From an uncultured Eubacteriales bacterium (lineage in GTDB: Bacteria; Bacillota; Clostridia; Oscillospirales; Acutalibacteraceae), in assembly GCA_900321515.1 (NCBI GenBank), contig ONWI01000056.1, positions 1 through 12,183 on the forward strand: a DNA stretch of 12,183 nucleotides, given 5' to 3'. The notes below the pieces were generated by a model. That model worked only from the letters and a program-made list of their open reading frames with translations. It did not search any database and was not told the origin of the DNA. Below, in pieces: positions 1-5,521 of the stretch. Numbering within the stretch: position 1 is the first letter of the stretch; every line of letters starts with the position of its first letter. The position numbers and the translations under genes were made by a program.

Positions 1-370
1 CAAGGCAATCGGTCTTGTCATTCCCGAGCTGAACGGCAAGCTCATCGGCTCCGCACAGAGAGTTCCTGTTCCCACAGGTTCTACCACCATCCTCACCGCT
101 GTTGTCAAGGGCGCTGACATCACCAAGGAAGGCATCAACGCCGCTATGAAGGCTGCTGCTTCCGAGTCCTTCGGTTACAACGAGGATCAGATCGTTTCTT
201 CCGACGTTATCGGCATGAGATACGGTTCCCTCTTTGACGCCACCCAGACAATGGTCGCAAAGATCGCTGATGACCTCTATGAGGTTCAGGTAGTTTCTTG
301 GTACGACAACGAGAATTCCTACACCAGCCAGATGGTCCGCACCATCAAGTACTTCGCTGAGCTTGCGTAA
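1..370 (+). CDS. gap: Glyceraldehyde-3-phosphate dehydrogenase, type I, C-terminal part (5' end outside window)
   Basis: This is the last 122 residues of the NAD-dependent glycolytic enzyme that oxidises glyceraldehyde-3-phosphate to 1,3-bisphosphoglycerate in the cytoplasm. The reading frame is open from base 2 and ends with TAA at 368-370. It carries the family's C-terminal landmarks: the IPELNGKL segment, the substrate-loop stretch SAQRVPVPTGSTT, and the near-invariant WYDNENSYTSQMVRT close to the end, which contributes to the cofactor and substrate pocket. The catalytic Cys-Thr-Thr-Asn region and the Rossmann fold lie upstream, outside the window. The TGSTT variant replaces the more usual NVSVVDL-type sequence; I recall similar forms in clostridial GAPDHs. 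A strong terminator follows 57 bases after the stop, so the gene ends its transcription unit. Confidence 0.97.
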   Translation, partial: KAIGLVIPELNGKLIGSAQRVPVPTGSTTILTAVVKGADITKEGINAAMKAAASESFGYNEDQIVSSDVIGMRYGSLFDATQTMVAKIADDLYEVQVVSWYDNENSYTSQMVRTIKYFAELA

Positions 371-413
371 TTAATTATTTCAGCTCAGAGTATTTCCCCA
401 GATAGTCGCTATT

Positions 414-430
414 GATTATTGATAATAATC
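414..430. repeat. AT-rich perfect inverted repeat abutting the gap terminator
   Basis: GATTATT (414-420) and AATAATC (424-430) form a 7-bp perfect inverted repeat with a 3-base centre. Its right arm shares bases 427-430 with the left arm of the gap terminator, so the two hairpins cannot be fully formed together. It may be chance in AT-rich DNA. Confidence 0.45.
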
Positions 431-475
431 CCGGCAGCCTGTATATTATTTGCATGTCTGCCGGGGTTTTTATTT
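427..475 (+). terminator. Rho-independent terminator of gap
   Basis: The perfect GC-rich stem CCCGGCAG (430-437) / CTGCCGGG (458-465) can be extended by three pairs to 427-468. The loop is about 20 bases and a T-rich run starts at 467. Position directly after gap and the absence of another nearby gene make this the gap terminator. Confidence 0.9.
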
Positions 476-528
476 GGGGTGCCGTAATATTAAATTAATA
501 AATTGAAAAAGCTAAATACATATTTTTA

Positions 529-537
529 TGTTAAAAT
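529..537 (+). promoter_or_regulatory. Possible extended -10 promoter for the LCP gene pair
   Basis: TGTTAAAAT at 529-537 reads as an extended -10 element (TGn followed by TAAAAT at 532-537). No good -35 hexamer lies 16-18 bases upstream; TTGAAA at 503-508 would instead suit a weaker -10 TATGTT at 527-532 with an 18-bp spacer. Either start would give an untranslated leader of roughly 80-90 bases before the GTG at 625. A promoter is expected here because the gap terminator lies just upstream. Confidence 0.4.
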
Positions 538-557
538 AAAAAGCTGATGATATTCTT

Positions 558-577
558 GAGTCAAAACTCCTTTTGAC
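558..577 (+). repeat. Short leader hairpins upstream of the first LCP gene
   Basis: GTCAAAA (560-566) and TTTTGAC (571-577) form a perfect 7-bp hairpin with a 4-base loop. An alternative small hairpin, GAGT (558-561) with ACTC (566-569), uses overlapping bases, so the two are mutually exclusive. The T-run that follows is too weak for a confident terminator. Function unknown. Confidence 0.4.
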
Positions 578-624
578 GTTTTGGCTGTGGAATGTCACCA
601 GAAAATGAAAGGAATTGATGCTGA

Positions 625-1779
625 GTGAAATCCGATGAGAATAAAAAGGATGTAGCGATAAACGAAAAGACGGGGGAAAAACTGGCAATCCTGCATAAGC
701 TTACACTAAGGCATAAGATAATTATCGCTCTCGGTGCTGTGCTTTGTATTGTAATCATTCTTCTGGCTTCTGCTTACGGCGTCTTTCTTCACTACTACAA
801 TAAAATGAATGTGGTCTCAATTAATGACAACGACGAGATCGTAACCGCGATTGACTATGATGAAGATGACCTCAACGATAAGGAACTTACCGACGAAGAA
901 CGCAAACAGCTCGAACAGCTCTATAATGAAGGCAAAAGCGAAACTGATGGCGACGACACCGCCATGAAGATTGACAATGAAAATGTAACCAATATACTGC
1001 TTCTCGGCACTGACAGCAGGGAGAAGGGAAATAAACGCAGCAGGACAGACTCTATGATAATTTTGTCTATTGACAAAAAGAACAACAAATTGACCATGAC
1101 TTCTGTTCTTAGGGACACCTACGTCAAAATTCCGAATGTGGGAAAAAACAGGCTGAACGCGGCATTTATTTTCGGAGGTCCGAAGCTTCTCTTTAAAACA
1201 TTTGATGAAAATTTTGGCATTCATCTCGATAAGTACGTTCAGATAGATTTTTACAATTTCATTGATATGGTAGACGCAGTAGGCGGGGTTGATATCAAAC
1301 TGACTCCGGATGAGATAAAGCTCATGAATAAAAGCTATATTTCGTCCATTAATAAGAGCCTGAAGAAAAAATCCAACAGCAATATGATCAAGGTCAAAAA
1401 GAGCGGCGTATATCATCTTAACGGCGTTCAGGCATTGGCTTATTCGCGCATCAGATATATCGGCACGGATTTTGCGCGCACTGAGCGTCAGCGCATCGTA
1501 ATCGGAGAGATTATAAAAAAGACCAAGAAGCTCAGCGTTTCCGAGCTGAATTCACTTGCCGATATTGTCCTTCCGATGGTTTCGACCAATCTCAAAAAGG
1601 GAGAAGTCATGTCTTTGCTCATGAATGCGAAGGACCTGCTGAATTATAAAGTAGTAAACGGAAGAATGCCTATAGACGGTTCATATAAGTATATGAAGGT
1701 CAGAGGCGCTTCAGTACTCGGAGTGAATTTTGATCAGAACAGGAAGTACTGGTACGATCTGGTTTACGGAGATAATTAA
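625..1779 (+). CDS. LCP (LytR-CpsA-Psr) family membrane protein, first of two
   Basis: LCP enzymes move glycopolymers such as teichoic acids or capsule from an undecaprenyl lipid carrier onto peptidoglycan outside the membrane. This 384-residue protein has a short basic cytoplasmic N-terminus, one membrane helix (about 31-53), an acidic stalk (about 67-120), and the catalytic LCP domain (about 122-300). Conserved features are GTD (128-130), RTDSM (140-144), VLRD (161-164), YSRIRY (273-278) and RTERQR (285-290); arginines and aspartates of these motifs hold the pyrophosphate and metal in characterised LCP proteins. The start is GTG at 625: a stop codon lies directly upstream in frame (622-624), and AAAGGA at 608-613 serves as ribosome site. 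The polymer attached here cannot be read from sequence. A related gene follows after 52 bases without a terminator, suggesting one operon. Confidence 0.93.
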   Translation: MKSDENKKDVAINEKTGEKLAILHKLTLRHKIIIALGAVLCIVIILLASAYGVFLHYYNKMNVVSINDNDEIVTAIDYDEDDLNDKELTDEERKQLEQLYNEGKSETDGDDTAMKIDNENVTNILLLGTDSREKGNKRSRTDSMIILSIDKKNNKLTMTSVLRDTYVKIPNVGKNRLNAAFIFGGPKLLFKTFDENFGIHLDKYVQIDFYNFIDMVDAVGGVDIKLTPDEIKLMNKSYISSINKSLKKKSNSNMIKVKKSGVYHLNGVQALAYSRIRYIGTDFARTERQRIVIGEIIKKTKKLSVSELNSLADIVLPMVSTNLKKGEVMSLLMNAKDLLNYKVVNGRMPIDGSYKYMKVRGASVLGVNFDQNRKYWYDLVYGDN

Positions 1780-1831
1780 TCACCTTGTCACTTGATTTCT
1801 ATTGTGGCTTTTTTGGAAGGGACTGATACCA

Positions 1832-3142
1832 TTGAAATCTGGAAAAAGATCATCAAAAAAGAGCAGTTTGGGTAAAAAAATACTCTATGTCTTTACTTCA
1901 CTTCTTGGCGTCGTTGTCATACTAATGTCATGCGCATACGGTGCGTTTTATCATTACTACAGCAGGATGAACATCGTGAAAGACGGCGATGAGGATTATC
2001 TGTATGTCTCGGACGCTGAAATCAGACAAGGCGAGGATATTGACACGACCACCATGTCGGAGGAGGATCTGAAAAAGCTGGAGGAGATTGAACAGTCGTA
2101 TAAGCCGGGTCAGATTAATTATGATTACAGCAAGGCTGACGTTACCAATATCATGATCCTTGGTACGGACTACCGCAAAAGAGGCAGATTCAGAACCAAT
2201 TCCGACGCCATGGTTATGGTGTCTATCAATAAAACGACAAAAAAGATTTTTATTTCATCATTTTTAAGAGATATACTTGTAGATGTCCCGAAGGGCGGCA
2301 ATCACAAGGAGGCAGGCAAGGCCAAACTGAACTCCGCCTATGGATACGGCGGGTCTCAATTGCTGTTTCAGACCTATAAGGAAAACTTTGGAATAGAATT
2401 TGACAAGTTTGTGCATATGGACTTCTTCAACTTCGTAGATATCGTCAACAGTCTCGGTGGCATAGATATGTATTTGAGAGCCGATGAGATCAAGGTGATG
2501 AATGAGGTCTATATATTTGAGATGAATAAGCTGTACTGGCTGCCGCACAGACAGGACTGGCTGCCTGAGAAGTCTGGCACCTATCACCTCAGCGGCAAAC
2601 AGGCGCTTGCCTACACCAGAGTGCGGTATGTGGGCGGCGATTTCGGACGTTCGGAAAGACAGCGCAAGGTCATTGAAGAAATATTCAAAAAAATCAAGGG
2701 AATGAGCGTAAAAAAGCTCAATTCATTTGCTGAACACTGTCTGCGCTATGTTACAACCAATGTAGATCAGACTGAATTCATGTCACTGCTGGCAAACGCG
2801 CCGGAATATCTGGATTATGAGCGGGTTAATGTCAGAATACCTATTGATCAAACCCATCATGCCGACAGGCTTCAGGGCGCGTATGTTCTGATTATCGACC
2901 TTCAGAAAAACGCTGACTATTGGTACAGCATGGTTTACCTTGACAAGGATATTTCGGAGGATATTTACAAAAAGATTAAAGAAGAGAAAAAACAGGAGGA
3001 AGACAGAAAGGCGGCAAAAGAGGTTTCCAAAAAGGTGGCTGAGGATGGCAATAAGCTCGCTCAGGAAATGGCGCAGCTCTTTGGCGTTTTGCCACAGACT
3101 GAAGTTTCTTCGGAACCTGAAGTTTCGTCGGAAGCCGGATAA
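1832..3142 (+). CDS. LCP (LytR-CpsA-Psr) family membrane protein, second of two, with charged C-terminal tail
   Basis: This is a paralogue of the preceding gene with the same plan: basic N-terminus, membrane helix (about 17-37), acidic linker, and LCP domain (about 105-290). It has GTD (111-113), FLRD (144-147), YTRVRY (261-266) and GRSERQR (272-278). An Arg just before the LNAAF-like segment of the first copy is Lys here (KLNSAY). I place the start at TTG 1832 rather than at the in-frame TTG at 1802: GGAAGGGA lies at 1815-1822, and the resulting N-terminus (M)KSG matches the (M)KSD of its partner. Length is then 436 residues. Unlike its partner it has a tail of about 60 residues (377-436): a Lys/Glu-rich, probably coiled-coil stretch, then a hydrophobic patch (LAQEMAQLFGVL) and a duplicated EVSSE motif. 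The tail would lie outside the membrane. A terminator follows immediately. Confidence 0.92.
   Translation: MKSGKRSSKKSSLGKKILYVFTSLLGVVVILMSCAYGAFYHYYSRMNIVKDGDEDYLYVSDAEIRQGEDIDTTTMSEEDLKKLEEIEQSYKPGQINYDYSKADVTNIMILGTDYRKRGRFRTNSDAMVMVSINKTTKKIFISSFLRDILVDVPKGGNHKEAGKAKLNSAYGYGGSQLLFQTYKENFGIEFDKFVHMDFFNFVDIVNSLGGIDMYLRADEIKVMNEVYIFEMNKLYWLPHRQDWLPEKSGTYHLSGKQALAYTRVRYVGGDFGRSERQRKVIEEIFKKIKGMSVKKLNSFAEHCLRYVTTNVDQTEFMSLLANAPEYLDYERVNVRIPIDQTHHADRLQGAYVLIIDLQKNADYWYSMVYLDKDISEDIYKKIKEEKKQEEDRKAAKEVSKKVAEDGNKLAQEMAQLFGVLPQTEVSSEPEVSSEAG
3101..3136 (+). repeat. Two tandem 18-bp units encoding EVSSEP/EVSSEA
   Basis: Units 3101-3118 and 3119-3136 match at 15 of 18 positions and encode EVSSEP and EVSSEA at the C-terminus of the second LCP protein. 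The likely origin is a small in-frame duplication. Confidence 0.7.
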
Positions 3143-3153
3143 ATTGTATTTTG

Positions 3154-3190
3154 AGAGACTGTGTGTGTGATTGCCACAGTCTCTTTTTTG
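3154..3190 (+). terminator. Rho-independent terminator of the LCP gene pair
   Basis: A perfect 10-bp stem, AGAGACTGTG (3154-3163) with CACAGTCTCT (3175-3184), has an 11-base loop and is followed by a run of T at 3184-3189. It begins 11 bases after the second LCP stop codon. Confidence 0.9.
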
Positions 3191-3195
3191 TTTGA

Positions 3196-3268
3196 AAAAT
3201 CATGAAAAAATAAGAAAAAACGAGATTACAAGAGAAATAATAAGAACAATAAAAAAAATCAAATAAAA
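3196..3268 (+). promoter_or_regulatory. A-rich tract upstream of the ctsR promoter (UP-element-like)
   Basis: The stretch between the LCP terminator and the ctsR promoter consists largely of A-runs (for example 3225-3232 and 3251-3258 surroundings). Such A-tracts directly upstream of a -35 box can bind the RNA polymerase alpha subunit or bend DNA. No gene is visible in it. The UP-element role is inferred from composition and position only. Confidence 0.4.
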
Positions 3269-3283
3269 CTGACCTTTTCTGAC

Positions 3284-3300
3284 TTTGACTTTTGCTGACT
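3284..3300 (-). promoter_or_regulatory. CtsR-like operator, upstream box over the -35 element
   Basis: On the minus strand, AGTCAGC, AAA, AGTCAAA form a degenerate CtsR heptad pair with the canonical 3-base gap; on the plus strand this is TTTGACT (3284-3290), TTT, GCTGACT (3294-3300). It covers the -35 box and is oriented opposite to the downstream box. A still weaker pair with the same gap lies next to it (ACTGACC 3268-3274, TCTGACT 3278-3284). Binding is inferred from similarity to the known motif. Confidence 0.55.
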
Positions 3301-3312
3301 AATAAGTATAAT
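3285..3312 (+). promoter_or_regulatory. Sigma-A promoter of the ctsR operon
   Basis: TTGACT (3285-3290) and a perfect TATAAT (3307-3312) are separated by 16 bp. Transcription would start near 3318-3320, giving a leader of about 50 bases before ctsR. The -35 box lies within a CtsR-like heptad pair and the start site is followed by another. Confidence 0.88.
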
Positions 3313-3321
3313 AGTAATCAC

Positions 3322-3354
3322 AAAGGTCAAGGATAGTCAAAGACAAAGACCTTT
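3322..3354 (+). repeat. Inverted repeat in the ctsR leader ending at the ribosome site
   Basis: AAAGGTC (3322-3328) and GACCTTT (3348-3354) are a perfect 7-bp inverted repeat around 19 bases that include most of the CtsR box. In RNA the 3' arm would end directly against the ctsR ribosome binding site AGGAGA (3355-3360). Confidence 0.5.
3325..3341 (+). promoter_or_regulatory. CtsR operator, downstream box
   Basis: GGTCAAG (3325-3331), three bases, then AGTCAAA (3335-3341) match the known CtsR heptad direct repeat (A/G)GTCAAA-NAN-(A/G)GTCAAA at 13 of 14 heptad positions. It lies just after the predicted transcription start, where bound CtsR would block the operon, consistent with autoregulation as in other Firmicutes. 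Confidence 0.88.
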
Positions 3355-3370
3355 AGGAGATGATCATCAA

Positions 3371-3829
3371 ATGAGAATGAGCGAACAGGTTGCGAGGTAC
3401 ATCATGGAAATGCTCGACAGCCGTGACGGCACAGCAGAGATACGCCGCAACGAGCTTGCCGACCAGATGGGATGTGTACCCAGCCAGATCAACTATGTAA
3501 TAACCTCAAGATTCACCCCTGAGCAGGGGTACCTTGTGGAGAGCAGGAGAGGAGGAGGAGGCTACATCCGCATTACCAGAGTACAGATTACCGGAATCTC
3601 TGCGCTGATGCATGTAGTAAACAGCATAGGCGACGAGCTTGACAGCGGAACGGCGCGCGCACTTATTATTAGTTTATCCGACAGAGGAGCGATAAGCGAA
3701 AGGGCGGCGGGAATAATGCTTGCCGCGTGCAGCGACGGGGCGCTGAAGGCTTTGCCGCCGGAATACCGTGACATTGCGAGAGCAGGAATTCTCAAACAGA
3801 TGCTTATCAGGTGTACAGTCAGTCAATAA
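3371..3829 (+). CDS. ctsR: Transcriptional repressor CtsR of class III stress genes
   Basis: CtsR is a dimeric winged-helix repressor of clp and mcs genes in Firmicutes, released on heat or protein stress. The 152-residue length is normal for the family. The DNA-binding part (about 1-72) contains a helix-turn-helix around 24-47 (ELADQMGCVPSQINYVITSRF) and a wing with RRGGGG at 59-64; in Bacillus-type CtsR this Gly-rich wing acts as the heat-sensing loop and its arginine is a target of McsB. The C-terminal helical part (about 75-150) is the dimerisation domain and McsB/ClpC contact region. The start ATG is preceded by AGGAGA with a 10-base gap. It is the first gene of the operon, directly behind CtsR-type boxes, so it probably represses itself and mcsA-mcsB-clpC. 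Confidence 0.97.
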   Translation: MRMSEQVARYIMEMLDSRDGTAEIRRNELADQMGCVPSQINYVITSRFTPEQGYLVESRRGGGGYIRITRVQITGISALMHVVNSIGDELDSGTARALIISLSDRGAISERAAGIMLAACSDGALKALPPEYRDIARAGILKQMLIRCTVSQ

Positions 3830-3870
3830 TATCATCAGACAAAATATAATTGAGAAAGGGAATGAATACT

Positions 3871-4398
3871 ATGTTGTGTGAAAAATGCAAAAAGAATGAA
3901 GCCAATGCTTATATCAAGACAAATGTGAACGGGGACGTTCACGAGTATCACCTTTGCAGTAAGTGTGCTGCCGAGATGCAGAGCAGCGAGGAATTCGGTT
4001 CGCTCTTCAATTTCGACAGCCTGTTCAGCCCTATGATGAGCGGGTTCGATATGGTAAGCAGCCTGCTCAGTTCGCCCTTTGGCAGCTTTGGCGCGATGCC
4101 TTCGCTGACATCCGGCAAGAGATGTTCGGTGTGCGGCTCGGATTTCCGTTCGATAGCGGACTCCGGCAGGGTGGGTTGCCCGAATTGCTATACCGAATTC
4201 AAAGGTCGTCTTGCTCCCACCATCAAGAAGCTGCACGGCAACAGCGTTCACTGTGGAAAACACTCCAAGGTGACCACCCAGGAGAGCAAGGAGAACGAGA
4301 CCGCTTCGCTTAAAAAACAGCTTGCCGATGCGGTCAAGGCTGAAAATTACGAGCTTGCGGTGGAGCTAAGAGACAAGATAAGAGCTATGGAAGCATAA
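3871..4398 (+). CDS. mcsA: McsA, zinc-binding activator of the McsB arginine kinase
   Basis: McsA binds and activates McsB and takes part in CtsR inactivation. The 175-residue protein has two zinc-finger-like cysteine pairs at the N-terminus (C3xxC6, C29xxC32), a second set (C85xxC88, C103xxC106), and a C-terminal UVR motif (about 145-173) of the kind that contacts ClpC/UvrB-type partners. Between the cysteine sets lies an unusual Phe/Gly/Ser/Met-rich linker (about 42-80). I choose ATG 3871: AAGGG at 3856-3860 is correctly spaced, and the CxxC then starts at residue 3, as in known McsA proteins. The ATG at 3862 is too close to that site and the TTG at 3850 is implausible. The gene lies 41 bases after ctsR and 24 before mcsB. 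Confidence 0.95.
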   Translation: MLCEKCKKNEANAYIKTNVNGDVHEYHLCSKCAAEMQSSEEFGSLFNFDSLFSPMMSGFDMVSSLLSSPFGSFGAMPSLTSGKRCSVCGSDFRSIADSGRVGCPNCYTEFKGRLAPTIKKLHGNSVHCGKHSKVTTQESKENETASLKKQLADAVKAENYELAVELRDKIRAMEA

Positions 4399-4422
4399 AA
4401 AAATAAAAACGGAGTGATAGAT

Positions 4423-5475
4423 ATGTCGGCAAATGAAAGCTGCAAAAAATGGTATGAGTCGGAGGGCGAAAGATCCGACGTTGTGATAAGCACGAGGGTA
4501 AGACTTGCGAGGAACCTCAACGGTTATCCTTTCCCTCACCTGATGAATCAGGCACAGATGAAGGAGGTCAACGAAAAGGTCAGGGATGCGCTGATCGGCG
4601 GAAATTCCACCCTTCGCGACAGCTTCCGCTATATTGAGGCGGATAAGCTCTCACCGGTTGAGCTTGCATCCCTTGCCGGACGGCACCTTATCAGCCCGGA
4701 ATTTGCAAACGACCCAAAAGGCAGAGCGCTTCTGCTGATGGATGATGAATCTGTCTGCATTATGATCAACGAAGAAGATCATGTGCGCATTCAGGTGATG
4801 GAAAGCGGATTGGGTCTTGAGAAGGCATTTGATATGGCTGACAAGATCGACACACTGCTCGATGAAACGCTGAACTTTGCCTTTGACGAAGAGCTTGGAT
4901 ATCTCACAGCCTGTCCGACAAATTTAGGCACGGGAATGAGAGCCTCGGTTATGCTCCACCTGCCGGCTTCAGAGGCGGACGGCACGCTGCGCAGAGTGGC
5001 TGCGAGCCTCAGCAAGATCGGTGCTACTATCAGAGGAAGCTACGGCGAGGGTAGTCAGTCCACAGGGGCAATGTATCAGATATCAAACCAGGTCACTCTC
5101 GGCATAAGCGAGAAGGACACTCTTTCCAATCTGAGTGACATAACCAATCAGATCATTTCGCTGGAAAAGAAATCGAGGTCAAGGCTGCTTGAAAGCGAGA
5201 GCTATCAGGACAGCGTATGGCGCGCGCTCGGCATTCTCAAGACAGCCAGGGTTATGAGCAGCAGCGAATTTGACAGGCTGTATTCCGCATTGCGAGTGGG
5301 CGTCGCCGAGGGTCTTGTCAAAGGATTGACGCTTGGACAGTTAGGCGAGGCATACGAAGGCGTGCAGCCCGCAAGACTTATGGAGCAGTACGGCAACGAC
5401 CTTAATTCCGCTCAGAGGGACAAGAAACGCGCCGAGATACTCAGGGGAGTTTTTAAGAACACAGACATTGTGTAA
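4423..5475 (+). CDS. mcsB: Protein-arginine kinase McsB
   Basis: McsB phosphorylates arginine side chains; phosphoarginine marks proteins for ClpC-ClpP and inactivates CtsR. The protein has 350 residues and the phosphagen-kinase fold throughout. Visible motifs are the nucleotide-binding STRVRLARN (23-31), the acidic NEEDH (116-120), the CPTNLGTGMRAS segment (164-175) with the family's active-site-region Cys164, and RGSYGEGS (204-211) containing a candidate catalytic Glu209. Near the C-terminus RDKKRA (332-337) fits the RDxxRA motif of the allosteric phosphoarginine pocket known from Bacillus McsB. The start is ATG 4423, with GGAG at 4411-4414 as ribosome site; the in-frame GTG at 4414 overlaps that site. 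No key element appears to be missing. It is the third gene of the ctsR operon. Confidence 0.97.
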   Translation: MSANESCKKWYESEGERSDVVISTRVRLARNLNGYPFPHLMNQAQMKEVNEKVRDALIGGNSTLRDSFRYIEADKLSPVELASLAGRHLISPEFANDPKGRALLLMDDESVCIMINEEDHVRIQVMESGLGLEKAFDMADKIDTLLDETLNFAFDEELGYLTACPTNLGTGMRASVMLHLPASEADGTLRRVAASLSKIGATIRGSYGEGSQSTGAMYQISNQVTLGISEKDTLSNLSDITNQIISLEKKSRSRLLESESYQDSVWRALGILKTARVMSSSEFDRLYSALRVGVAEGLVKGLTLGQLGEAYEGVQPARLMEQYGNDLNSAQRDKKRAEILRGVFKNTDIV

Positions 5476-5521
5476 ATAACGTATATAATCAGATCAGATA
5501 AAAATGAAGAGGGGGATATTT

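Noticed and set aside
559..565. Single CtsR-like heptad AGTCAAA upstream of the first LCP gene
   Set aside because: CtsR needs two directly repeated heptads with a 3-base gap; here the second copy is inverted and forms a hairpin, so this is not a CtsR box.
817..1416. 199-codon minus-strand frame opposite the first LCP gene
   Set aside because: Mirror frame of a gene with intact LCP motifs; no supporting signals.
3143..3370. CIRCE (HrcA) element in the ctsR control region
   Set aside because: No TTAGCACTC-N9-GAGTGCTAA-like inverted repeat is present; only CtsR-type heptads are visible.
5484..5489. TATAAT between mcsB and clpC as a separate clpC promoter
   Set aside because: No acceptable -35 hexamer lies 16-18 bp upstream and no CtsR box or CIRCE element accompanies it; co-transcription from the ctsR promoter is simpler.
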